Source: Alphaproteobacteria bacterium (GTDB lineage Bacteria > Pseudomonadota > Alphaproteobacteria > Paracaedibacterales > VGCI01). From it: 64,000 nucleotides of DNA. The notes beneath the pieces were generated by a model. That model was not told the DNA's origin. It did not search any database and was given only the letters and a program-made list of their open reading frames with translations. Position 1 is the first letter of the stretch. Each line of letters opens with the position of its first letter. This document shows, piece after piece, positions 12,616 through 21,193 of the stretch. The stretch is from assembly GCA_016870095.1 (NCBI GenBank), contig VGCI01000005.1, positions 50,001 to 114,000 of the forward strand. The letters are read 5' to 3'. A program made the position numbers and the translations under genes.

Positions 12616-12795
12616 CCTATCCCCGCTTCAATCATAACATGCGTCCTTGCATTATTATTTGGCATATTATAGTGATGCTTTCGTATTTGCAAATGCAACA
12701 CGATAATCAGCGATCAAAACACTCAAAATGCCAATGTATTTATATAGTAGGTATTATTTATAAAACCTAACAGGACCATACTCTATACAAATATT

Positions 12796-14025
12796 TTACG
12801 CAATAGGTTTGTTAGATTTATCTCTTTTTTTAGGCATAATGAAAACAAGGAAAAAGAGTGCGATGGCAGCGACGACAAAAGAGAAGAGATAGGTTGAACT
12901 TGAGCCAAATACTTGTGCAACAATTCCTCCACATGTGTTAGCTAAAAAGAGGGAGGCGCCACAAATGAGATAATATACGCTTAATGCTGTGCCGCGCAAA
13001 TCGTCAGGTGAATTATCCGCTATAAGAGCAAGAAACATACTTTGGTGGATGCCCATCTGGAATCCCCAAATGGCAATACCAATAAAGACGCTTGTCAAAT
13101 TTGTTGCCGTTGCCAAAATTAAGTCTGAGGCAATAAGCACAAGAAAACCTAGCGCCAATAGATGGTAGCGACTCATTCGATCTGACAGCATTCCTACAGG
13201 CAAGGAGGATGCGGAATGAGTTGCATTAAAAAGAAGAAAAATTATTGGTGCATCCGCTTCAAGTAGCCCAAAGTTCAGATGAGCATGCAGAACCATAAAG
13301 GGCTCACCGACTTGAGCAATCATAAAAATAGCCACAACCCCCATTAATGTCCAAAATTGCCGGCCTAAACGGGGCAAGTCTGCCCAGTGAATAGGGTGAC
13401 GGGTTTGATGATCTTTCGGGTGAAGATTCTTTTTGGGTTCTTTCACAAAAATGAGAACAATGAGAACCGCTACTATAGCGGGAACTGTAGCGAGCCAGAA
13501 AAGTTGTTGATAGTTATTGCTCGTTCTATGCATGAAGTGCCAAGCAATAAAGGCCCCGGCAAAAGATCCAGCAATACCCAAGCCAACACGTAAACCATAA
13601 CAAGCACCCCGACTTTTGGCAGGGGCAATATCAGCCACCAACGCATCTCGTGGTGTGGCTTGTATACCATTTCCAATCCGGGCAATGACCCGATATACAA
13701 AAACCCCACCAAAAGTGGCCCATAATGCAATAATAGGATTACTCAAAGCTATGAGGATATAACCAATGGTTACAAAGGCTTTTCTGCGGCGTAAATAATC
13801 ACTTATGACGCCAGCAAATGTTTTAATGACAAAAGATAAACCTTCAATAAACCCTTCTAAAAGTCCAATCCAACCGATTTCTACACCTAAAGCCTTAAGA
13901 TATACGGCTGCAATCGCGCGAACCATAACGGAAGAAGTATTAATAAAAAATACACCCCATCCGATACCCCAAATCTGTCTTGGAATTGAGAAATATGTCG
14001 ATTGAGGGGATGGCAAAGTGGGCAT
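12796..14025 (-). CDS. Major facilitator superfamily transporter (copy 2)
   Basis: A second MFS permease with twelve predicted membrane spans shares GVISDYLRRRKA, the GNGIQATPRDALVADIAP block and SDRMSRYHLLALGF with its neighbour. The start is chosen at 14025 because GGAG sits about 5 bases upstream; an in-frame start at 14070 would add 15 residues without a better site. Substrate is unknown. The strongly conserved post-helix-4 region suggests the two copies keep the same general mechanism while helix composition has drifted. Confidence 0.83.
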   Translation of the reverse strand: MPTLPSPQSTYFSIPRQIWGIGWGVFFINTSSVMVRAIAAVYLKALGVEIGWIGLLEGFIEGLSFVIKTFAGVISDYLRRRKAFVTIGYILIALSNPIIALWATFGGVFVYRVIARIGNGIQATPRDALVADIAPAKSRGACYGLRVGLGIAGSFAGAFIAWHFMHRTSNNYQQLFWLATVPAIVAVLIVLIFVKEPKKNLHPKDHQTRHPIHWADLPRLGRQFWTLMGVVAIFMIAQVGEPFMVLHAHLNFGLLEADAPIIFLLFNATHSASSLPVGMLSDRMSRYHLLALGFLVLIASDLILATATNLTSVFIGIAIWGFQMGIHQSMFLALIADNSPDDLRGTALSVYYLICGASLFLANTCGGIVAQVFGSSSTYLFSFVVAAIALFFLVFIMPKKRDKSNKPIA

Positions 14026-14382
14026 CATCACTCCAGAAACCTTAAAATTAGTATTGAAGAACCCCAGCAAACATTTTTAGTGAAACGAAGCGACTCATAA
14101 GTGGATTATATTTCCTAACCTCAGGTATAAACCCCGGTCGGTTTCTCATTCTCTGTGTTTGTTGATAAAAGCAAGAAAAGTAGGTCATAGCTATTCAAAC
14201 ACTTCATTGTTAGAGGGTCTATTGACGGTCTTACCCTTAAAATTAGCAACCAGAAATTACCTATTCTTAATTGATTAATTCAACGAGCTTGCTTCTAAAT
14301 GGGACATTGGCGCAAATGGAGGTTGTTTGTCAAGTGTTGTAGCGCTTTAAATTTAAGAGAATTTTTTACATCCCGATAATTT
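14026..14382. other. Intergenic region with no gene seen
   Basis: This 357-base stretch lies between the MFS gene start and the end of rppH, both on the minus strand, so it should contain the MFS promoter. I saw no tRNA-like fold, no convincing terminator with a U run and no coding frame with a ribosome site. Confidence 0.5.
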
Positions 14383-14892
14383 TTAAGCAGTTGATAAATG
14401 TTCTTTAAACTCTTCTAAAAGCTTCACGTAGAGATCTCGTTTGAAAGGCACAATAATCTCTGGAAGATCTTGAGGGTTTACCCACCGCCAGGCTATAAAT
14501 TCAGGATGGCGGGTTTCAATATTAATCTCAGAATCAGAACCAAGAAATTTTACCAAGAACCATTTTTGAGTTTGCCCAAAAAAACATCCTCCCCATAATG
14601 TAGAGTAAAGTTCTTCAGGAAAGTCATAGGAAATCCAATCGTGGCTCTCTGCAATGAGACGCACATTGACGGTTCCAATTTCTTCTTTCATTTCTCTTAA
14701 AGCAGCCTGCCAAGGTGTTTCTATATGATCAATACCTCCTTGGGGCATTTGCCAGGTATTTGGGCCAATAAGATTGACTGAGTCCTGACGTTGACCAACC
14801 CATACCTTCGAATCATCATTTAAAATCATGATTCCCACACCTTTACGGTATTCTATATTATCCGGGTTGATGTGAATCCTGTCTTTGGACAT
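14383..14892 (-). CDS. rppH: RNA 5'-pyrophosphohydrolase (Nudix)
   Basis: RppH removes pyrophosphate from the 5' end of mRNAs and so starts 5'-dependent decay. The 169-residue protein has the complete Nudix box from GGIDHIETPW to REMKEEIG and the RppH-specific context (YRKGVGIMI at the start, WVGQRQD, NTWQMPQGGID, and KRDLYVKLLEEF at the end). Its start overlaps the upstream deacetylase-like gene by 35 bases, and it is the last gene of the gpmI-envC-ctpA-yibQ-rppH operon. Confidence 0.93.
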   Translation of the reverse strand: MSKDRIHINPDNIEYRKGVGIMILNDDSKVWVGQRQDSVNLIGPNTWQMPQGGIDHIETPWQAALREMKEEIGTVNVRLIAESHDWISYDFPEELYSTLWGGCFFGQTQKWFLVKFLGSDSEINIETRHPEFIAWRWVNPQDLPEIIVPFKRDLYVKLLEEFKEHLSTA

Positions 14893-15943
14893 CTATTTTA
14901 CCTTGATCTTTGGGGCTTACCAAAGAATATTCTGGGTTTTTGAGCTCAGTAATCATCACAAGATTTATACCGCTTTTATCAAGTATTCCCACCCATTCTT
15001 GTAAATAGCTTATAAACAGTGGAATGGCAGGTACACTTATAACAATGATACCATTTTCTTGAGAATTTTGAATAATTTTTTTAAAAAAATCATCTCTTTC
15101 AGCTGTTGTTGTGGTTAGGGGAAGAGTGAGATCGACTTGAAAGCAAGGCGTATTTAGAACTTTACACGTACTTTGTACTTGTGAATAAATAGTTGTATTC
15201 GGATCCACAAATATCCGCCCCTGATTTTTAAGCTCAATCAAGATTGGCGTCAGATCAGTCGTAGATTTTGTGAATTTTCCCCCGTACTCTCCTATGACGG
15301 CTGTTCCTGGAGGAGTTTTTTCAAGAATGTTTTTTAGCTTCCTCATATTCTCTTCAGAATTCACCGCAGTCAAAAGCGTATAAGGTCCCGTATCTATCGT
15401 GGGATAAGAATTAGATTCCATAGGCAAAGCAACCATTGGTTGATATCCCTTAAGGGTGGCTTGTTCTAACTGCTCAGTAAGCTTAGGGCTATAAGGGCTA
15501 TAGGCAAGAGATATTTTCCCTTTAAAAGATTCTAATACTTTATCAGTCCAAGCCTTATTAAGACCTAAGCCCGTGAGAATAATAGCAACACGTGCAGGCC
15601 GATCTTTCGAAGGAGACTGGGAAAATCGAGGGGGCAGGGCGGTTTTTAAAAGAGTCCATGGACTTTCTTCGTCTTTGGTATTTTCTTCATCACCATTCTC
15701 ATTTTCCTCCTCTGCTTCGTCTTCTTTTTCTGTGAATGTGTTTGGGGCTTTTTCTTCGCTAGGGATTGATGTGCGAATTGAGGGGGAGGCAGTCTGTTCT
15801 TTTTTTGCCTCTTTTTTTCCTAATAAATAATGACTTGCGATGATCACAAGAATAATAAGCATCAATACGAATGGGTACGAAAAGTGAAAAAACTTGCGTC
15901 TCGTTTTTGCTGATGGGTGGGGGGGGGAGGATTTTTTTTTCAT
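14858..15943 (-). CDS. Divergent polysaccharide deacetylase family protein (YibQ/DUF610)
   Basis: The protein has a cytoplasmic tail, one membrane segment (FVLMLIILVIIASHYLL), an acidic Glu-rich linker and a C-terminal divergent polysaccharide deacetylase domain (Pfam Polysacc_deac_2) recognisable by VAIILTGLGLNKAW, YQPMVALPME, GYQP and VFVDPNTT-like segments (here RIFVDPNTT). Enzymatic activity of the family is unproven. The start at 15943 overlaps the ctpA stop as TTATGA, so translation is probably coupled. The first codons contain nine A and, six bases later, nine C in a row, a slippage-prone arrangement. An upstream start at 15964 would overlap ctpA further. Confidence 0.82.
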   Translation of the reverse strand: MKKKSSPPHPSAKTRRKFFHFSYPFVLMLIILVIIASHYLLGKKEAKKEQTASPSIRTSIPSEEKAPNTFTEKEDEAEEENENGDEENTKDEESPWTLLKTALPPRFSQSPSKDRPARVAIILTGLGLNKAWTDKVLESFKGKISLAYSPYSPKLTEQLEQATLKGYQPMVALPMESNSYPTIDTGPYTLLTAVNSEENMRKLKNILEKTPPGTAVIGEYGGKFTKSTTDLTPILIELKNQGRIFVDPNTTIYSQVQSTCKVLNTPCFQVDLTLPLTTTTAERDDFFKKIIQNSQENGIIVISVPAIPLFISYLQEWVGILDKSGINLVMITELKNPEYSLVSPKDQGKIDVQRQDSHQPG

Positions 15944-17124
15944 AAGCGCATTTTTACCACCCATAAACCTTGCAACAGATCTATGGCTCTTTGAAGTTGT
16001 TTATCGTCATTATCCGTGTTTTTTTCAATTTCTTTTAAAGGGTCGGATGGGGTGACGGGTGAAAGGGTAATGTCCGGTTGAATGCCTTTACCTTGAATTT
16101 CTTGTCCCTTCGGTGTGTAAAATCTGGCAATCGTCAACTTTATAGTTCCGTAATCTCCTAAAGTAAAATGATCTTGAATAGATCCTTTTCCAAAAGTCTT
16201 TTCCCCAATGAGGACGGCTCTATGATTATCCCGTAAAGCAGCGGCCACAATCTCAGAAGCAGATGCCGAACCTTGGTTTATAAGAATAGCGAGGGGGATA
16301 TCTTTTATCATATCTTTGCTTTTTGCCTTATAAATTTGATTATAGGCAGCATTTCGACTCTTAATTTGAACGATGATGCCGGAGTTAAGAAATAAGCTGG
16401 AGACAGATACAGCCTGCTCCGCTCCGCCTCCTGGATTATTTCTTAAGTCGAGGACGAGACCCCGAAGGTTTTTATTTAAGCTCCTTTGGATAGACTCTAT
16501 GGCTTGGATAAGTTTTTCGGTTGTCTGATCGTTAAATGTACTGATTCGGATATAACCAACATTACCCTCCACACGGTATTTAATCGGATTAACAATAATT
16601 AGATCTCGCGTGACTTTGATGACAAAAGGTGTCGCGAAGCCGCGCGCAATTTTTAAAGAAACAGATGTTCCTGGTTTGCCATGAAGCTTTTGCAAGACAT
16701 CTTCAACCGGAATGGACGCTATGGGTACTCCATCAATTTGCGTGATCATATCTCCGGCCCTAATTCCTGCTTTTTGAGCCGGTGTATCATCTAACGGAGC
16801 AATTACCTTTAAGACACCATCAATGAGAATAATACTCATACCCAACCCACCAAACTCACCCTTTTGGGATGCGGTGTAAATTTTATAGGCCTCAGGAGTA
16901 TAAAAACCGGAGTAGGGATCTAAGGCTGTGAGCATTCCGTTGAGAGCACCATCTAACATCTTCTTTTCATCAGGCTTTTCAACATATTCTTGTCGAACTT
17001 TTTCAACAATTTTTGAGATAAGAGGTTCTGAAAAAGCAGGAGTTGAGCGAGAATTTTTTGAAGAGTCTCCACAACCATTCAACAGCAATAATGTTATGAA
17101 TATAACGTTTGCCTTACGAAACAT
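15940..17124 (-). CDS. ctpA: Carboxyl-terminal processing protease (S41), lipoprotein
   Basis: CtpA/Prc-type proteases trim periplasmic proteins, including cell-wall hydrolases. From the start at 17124 the protein opens with MFRKANVIFITLLLLNGC, a signal peptide with lipobox and lipidated Cys18. A PDZ domain follows (FGGLGMSIILIDGVLKV ... GDMITQIDGVPI) and then the S41 core with the catalytic Ser in NQGSASASEIV and Lys in GEKTFGKGS. The start is preferred over an in-frame one at 17166 because the lipobox then has normal length. It overlaps envC by 11 bases. Having it next to an EnvC-like activator fits control of peptidoglycan cleavage. Confidence 0.92.
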   Translation of the reverse strand: MFRKANVIFITLLLLNGCGDSSKNSRSTPAFSEPLISKIVEKVRQEYVEKPDEKKMLDGALNGMLTALDPYSGFYTPEAYKIYTASQKGEFGGLGMSIILIDGVLKVIAPLDDTPAQKAGIRAGDMITQIDGVPIASIPVEDVLQKLHGKPGTSVSLKIARGFATPFVIKVTRDLIIVNPIKYRVEGNVGYIRISTFNDQTTEKLIQAIESIQRSLNKNLRGLVLDLRNNPGGGAEQAVSVSSLFLNSGIIVQIKSRNAAYNQIYKAKSKDMIKDIPLAILINQGSASASEIVAAALRDNHRAVLIGEKTFGKGSIQDHFTLGDYGTIKLTIARFYTPKGQEIQGKGIQPDITLSPVTPSDPLKEIEKNTDNDDKQLQRAIDLLQGLWVVKMRL

Positions 17125-18097
17125 GAGAGTCTTTCCCCTCTTCTTGCAGGATAGATTGTGGATCAATAGTTTGCTCTTGGTTCCATACTTCTAAATAAAG
17201 TCTGGGTTGTTTTTGAACAGATGTTTTGTTTTTCTTTGAGTTTATCTTTTGCATGACGCCAATTGGCTCTCCAACTACGACATTGTGACCAACTGAGCAA
17301 TTCCGATTTAAGGTCTCAAGGCCTGAGAGAATAATAAGATAATTTGGTGTTTGGATACTAACCATTTTTCCTTGCCCTTTAGCATAATCTCCGGCAAACA
17401 CAATTGTGCCTGACACAGGAGAGATAACTTGGGCTTCTGATCGAGTAACAAATAACACACCCCCATTATAGGATGCCAATTCGGGATCTGTGCTACCAAA
17501 TGAGGGAATGAGTTTTCCAACGACTGGTTTTCTCAAAGTTAGCTCGTTGGGAGGTTCTACTGTACTTTCATCAAGTGTGGGAGGAGTTTGGGATTTTGTA
17601 TTTAATAGGAGATCTAAACTTTCACGCTCTTGATAATAATTAAAAGTGAGATCTTGGAGCTGGTTCTGCTTTCGTTCTAAGGTATTACGAATGTCTGATA
17701 GGGCACGCACCTTTTCCAAAAGTTGTTGATTGCGTTGATGAATTTCAGGTGTGATCGACCTTAGTAGCATAGAGCTGTGGATGACATCTTCCGGTTTTGG
17801 CGCGGAAAGCATAGCTAAAAGCGGTGTGTATTGTGTAGCATGACGTAAATAGTGAATCGTTTCCATCAAGCGTTGGTTGTGGTGATCTAGTTCCGCCAAA
17901 ATTGCGCCTTCCTCTGCTCGAGCCCGGTTCAAGTCATATTCTACCGCTGACAGTTGAAGTTCGTGATTTTGAATGGTTGCAGCAATAGTCACCAATTTCT
18001 GAGCCGCTTCTTTTTGTGACAGTTTCTTCCCATTCGGTTGTGCCAGAACCCCGTGTATGCACAAGATGAGCGATACTGTTATTTTAAGCCACGTCAT
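17114..18097 (-). CDS. envC: EnvC-like murein hydrolase activator
   Basis: The protein has a signal peptide (cut after GVLA), a coiled-coil region over about residues 25-175, and a C-terminal LytM domain. The LytM domain is degenerate: the place of HxxxD is taken by YNGGVL and the AHL segment by LIILSGLET, so zinc cannot be bound in the usual way. That is the hallmark of EnvC/NlpD activators, which switch on amidases rather than cut themselves. It overlaps gpmI by 14 bases and ctpA by 11. No amidase gene lies in the window. Confidence 0.85.
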   Translation of the reverse strand: MTWLKITVSLILCIHGVLAQPNGKKLSQKEAAQKLVTIAATIQNHELQLSAVEYDLNRARAEEGAILAELDHHNQRLMETIHYLRHATQYTPLLAMLSAPKPEDVIHSSMLLRSITPEIHQRNQQLLEKVRALSDIRNTLERKQNQLQDLTFNYYQERESLDLLLNTKSQTPPTLDESTVEPPNELTLRKPVVGKLIPSFGSTDPELASYNGGVLFVTRSEAQVISPVSGTIVFAGDYAKGQGKMVSIQTPNYLIILSGLETLNRNCSVGHNVVVGEPIGVMQKINSKKNKTSVQKQPRLYLEVWNQEQTIDPQSILQEEGKDSHVS

Positions 18098-19643
18098 GTC
18101 CGGCTCTTTCTTTTAACAATGATTTCCCGGTCATATCTTCAGGGATGGGTAAATCGAGAAGCGTTAATATTGTTGGGGCAATATCACTGAGTTGTCCATT
18201 AGCAACGTGGGTAATAGACTTTGGTCCATTTATAAGTACAAAGGGAACAGGGTTGCAGGTATGGGCTGTATGTACTTCACCTGTTGTTTCATTGATCATT
18301 TGCTCAACATTTCCATGGTCTGCTGTAATAATTAATGCATACCCTGCATCTTTAGCAGCAACTTCTAATCGACTTAAACAATGATCAATTGTTTCCACAG
18401 CTTTGACAATTGCTTCTTGAATACCGGTGTGGCCAACCATATCCGTATTGGCATAATTGATGACAATTAAAGAATAAGGATGATCGGCACATTTGGTGGT
18501 GATGGCTTCAACAACTTTATCTGTGACCTCTTTTGCCGACATTTCTGGCTTTAAATCATATGTAGCCACGTCAGGTGAGGGAATCATAACACGGTCTTCT
18601 CCAGGAAAGACCTCTTCACGTCCACCATTGAGGAAAAAAGTAACGTGAGCGTATTTTTCTGTCTCCGCAATGCGTAGTTGATTAAGACCAGCTGCGGCGA
18701 CAACCGCCCCTAGGGGGGATGTTGCTTGTTCTTTAGGGAATAGGGCAGGGATAAAGGGTGTTAATTCCGCTGCATAGTCCCCCATAGCAAGGGTTGCGCT
18801 AAAACGAGGAGGAGTGCCTCTATCGAAATCTTTAAAATTGGGAAGAAGCAGTGCGCTCAATATTTGTCGAACGCGATCAGCCCGAAAATTTAGCATAAAA
18901 AGACCATCGCCGTCCATTATGCCTGCATAATCATTAACACAGTGGGGATGTATAAATTCATCTCCGATCCCCTGATTGTAAAGATCTTTGAGTAAAGCCA
19001 GAGGATCTTGTGTACGAGGTCCTTCACCAAAAGTGAGGCAACGATAAGCCTTCTCAATTCGGTCCCACCGTTTATCTCGATCCATAGCATAATATCGTCC
19101 GCCAATTGTTGAGAGGGTGTGATTCGTTTTGGCAAAAAATTCCTGGAGATATGTATAGGCACTTTGAGGGGGTGTGTCTCTGCCATCGAGGATAGCATGG
19201 ATATTGACGGGAATTTTATGCTTGAATAATAGGTGAACAATACTTTCTATGTGTGATTGATGAGAATGAACTCCCCCTGGTGAAAGCAATCCGAGAAGAT
19301 GGCAAGTTCCCCCAGTTTTTTTAAGTTGACTGATAAATTCTAAAAATTGGGGGTTAGATTCCAAAGTTCCATTTTGAAGGCTTTGATCTATGCGGGGCAG
19401 ATCTTGTAGAACCACACGTCCGGCCCCGATCGTCATATGGCCGACTTCTGAATTTCCCATTTGCCCTGGAGGTAACCCTACATAAAGTTCAGAGGCTTGG
19501 AGTTCGGCGTGGGGGTAAGTGTTGAGTATATAGTTCCAAGCGGGTGTATAAGCCGCAGTAATCCCATTAATTTGGGAAACAGGTGCAATGCCCCAGCCAT
19601 CCAAAATACACAAAATGGTTGGAACACGAGCTGAGGGAGACAT
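18084..19643 (-). CDS. gpmI: 2,3-bisphosphoglycerate-independent phosphoglycerate mutase
   Basis: GpmI interconverts 3- and 2-phosphoglycerate in glycolysis with two Mn ions. Seen motifs: CILDGWG at the N-terminus, the phosphoserine loop MGNSEVGHMTIGAGR, HAILDGRDTPP, and the metal motifs NYANTDMVGHTG and TADHGNVEQM. The 519 residues are full length. It is the first gene of the minus-strand envelope operon, a placement next to envC that is also seen in other alphaproteobacteria. Confidence 0.96.
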   Translation of the reverse strand: MSPSARVPTILCILDGWGIAPVSQINGITAAYTPAWNYILNTYPHAELQASELYVGLPPGQMGNSEVGHMTIGAGRVVLQDLPRIDQSLQNGTLESNPQFLEFISQLKKTGGTCHLLGLLSPGGVHSHQSHIESIVHLLFKHKIPVNIHAILDGRDTPPQSAYTYLQEFFAKTNHTLSTIGGRYYAMDRDKRWDRIEKAYRCLTFGEGPRTQDPLALLKDLYNQGIGDEFIHPHCVNDYAGIMDGDGLFMLNFRADRVRQILSALLLPNFKDFDRGTPPRFSATLAMGDYAAELTPFIPALFPKEQATSPLGAVVAAAGLNQLRIAETEKYAHVTFFLNGGREEVFPGEDRVMIPSPDVATYDLKPEMSAKEVTDKVVEAITTKCADHPYSLIVINYANTDMVGHTGIQEAIVKAVETIDHCLSRLEVAAKDAGYALIITADHGNVEQMINETTGEVHTAHTCNPVPFVLINGPKSITHVANGQLSDIAPTILTLLDLPIPEDMTGKSLLKERAGHDVA

Positions 19644-19857
19644 TGACCTACTTTCCTTAAAAGGAATATTCTTTCAAAAGAACTATTGCAGATTTTCCTT
19701 CTTTTGTCAGCTGGGGATTTGAGGGGTGAGGAGATAAATATTTGCCACATTAACATGCTTCCCATTTTCTATTTGCACCCGTGTTAGATGCTTTACCGTT
19801 CTTTTTCGCTAAATCGCTTTATATGTTATGACCTAGCTAGAAAAGGTATTTATAAAT

Positions 19858-20706
19858 TTAAGAAGCATGCAATTTGTAGTAGTCAACATCAAGATCAAGG
19901 AAAATAGGTGTTGTTGGTGAATCGATCCGTGCGGCATAGGCTTCTGCTGACATTGGTTTGCCAATTAAATAGCCTTGGATAACTTGTGCCCCTAAATTTT
20001 TGACAAGCACAAGTTGCTCAACAGTTTCAACACCCTCGCAAACAACGGTAACACCAATTTCATGGGCTAAGTCGATAAGAGATTTCAGAATCAAGCGAGC
20101 CGCTGGAATTAAGGGTGCCTGTTGGACAAAACTTTTATCCATTTTAACCCCATCGACAGGCACAGAGACTAAATATTGCATGGTAGAGTAGCCTGTACCA
20201 AAATCATCAAGGTAAACTTTTACACCCTTTGATTGTATTAAACGAACAGCATTCGCAAGATTCGTAATATTGTTCACAGGGGCTGATTCCGTAATTTCAA
20301 CTTCTAATAAGTGAGGCGCAACATTTGCAACATTAAGAGCTTTGAGAATGTGGAGAGCAAACGCGCCATCCATAATGGTTGGAGAAACATTTATAGCAAG
20401 CGGCAAGGCTGTTTCACCAGCACTCTTTAAATGAGATATGGCAGTATCAACAAGCCAAACAGTGAGGGGACGCATCAAATTGTGGGCTTCAGCTATAGAA
20501 ACCCAACGTTCCGCAGAGATGAGGCCTTCAATAGGGTGTAGCCAGCGAAGCAATACTTCAGCGCCGACAATTCGCTGGGTGTCCGCGCAGACCTTTGGTT
20601 GAAAAACAACTTGAAGCTGCTGCGTCATTAAGGCTACACGCAAATCATTCGCCAGGCTTTGACTACCTTTGGGGAGGTTTTTCGCTTTTTTATGTAAATT
20701 TGTCAT
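19858..20706 (-). CDS. Stand-alone EAL-domain c-di-GMP phosphodiesterase
   Basis: The 282-residue protein is little more than one EAL domain and has no GGDEF, membrane or sensor part. The signature reads EVL in place of EAL, keeping the metal-binding Glu; INVSP, EVEITES, DDFGTGYS, KMDKSF, CEGVET and IQGYLIGKP are all present, so the catalytic set looks complete and the enzyme is probably active on c-di-GMP. It is a monocistronic gene. The partner cyclase, if any, is outside the window. Confidence 0.88.
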   Translation of the reverse strand: MTNLHKKAKNLPKGSQSLANDLRVALMTQQLQVVFQPKVCADTQRIVGAEVLLRWLHPIEGLISAERWVSIAEAHNLMRPLTVWLVDTAISHLKSAGETALPLAINVSPTIMDGAFALHILKALNVANVAPHLLEVEITESAPVNNITNLANAVRLIQSKGVKVYLDDFGTGYSTMQYLVSVPVDGVKMDKSFVQQAPLIPAARLILKSLIDLAHEIGVTVVCEGVETVEQLVLVKNLGAQVIQGYLIGKPMSAEAYAARIDSPTTPIFLDLDVDYYKLHAS

Positions 20707-20823
20707 AAATTTTCTCCTAATGTTATCTATTCTAACACTAATGTAATAAAAGCCACTGCGGCGTAATGGCGCACATCAAGATTCTGCGTGAAGTGACATA
20801 ATTCCTTGGTTTTAATGACCTAA

Positions 20824-20845
20824 ATTTAGATAAATTTATCTAAAT
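20824..20845. promoter_or_regulatory. 22-bp perfect palindrome, operator-like
   Basis: The two half-sites ATTTAGATAAA and TTTATCTAAAT are exact reverse complements with no spacer. It lies about 120 bases upstream of the EAL gene start. Such symmetry is typical of a dimeric repressor site; the cognate regulator is unknown. A/T richness raises the chance of coincidence. Confidence 0.4.
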
Positions 20846-21154
20846 AGTAATTTTTAGAATCAGAATCCAAGTTTTCAACTAAAAGCAATAAATATTGTTA
20901 GGTTCTTCTTGGGTATATTCTTTATGTGGTTGTGCCACATTGCATTTACAAGTTATTTACCCAGTAATTCGTGAAATTTATCTCAATTTCTAGAGATAAT
21001 TCATAATAACCAATAAATTATTCAAATTGCAAGAGCTAAATTATAAAGAAAAATCACCACTTTTTTAAAAATTATCAAATTTAATTTATTTCAATTTCTA
21101 TATCAAAAATTTTCTAAAAAAATCTTCTTGAAAAGGAGGCTTTTAAGTTGCTAG

Positions 21155-21163
21155 TGCTATAAT
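21155..21163 (+). promoter_or_regulatory. Extended -10 promoter element
   Basis: TGCTATAAT is a consensus TGn extended -10 hexamer 30 bases before the ATG at 21194, with no good -35 box at normal spacing. It fits a promoter for the secreted protein gene that follows. Confidence 0.5.
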
Positions 21164-21193
21164 AAATAGCAATCAAAATCTAAGGAAATTGAA

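Larger units (their letters stand above)
20707..21193. other. Divergent A/T-rich intergenic region
   Basis: This 487-base region separates the leftward EAL gene from the rightward secreted gene and should carry both promoters. It holds a 22-bp perfect palindrome (listed separately) and an extended -10 box close to the right-hand gene. I saw no RNA gene or coding frame in it. Confidence 0.6.
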
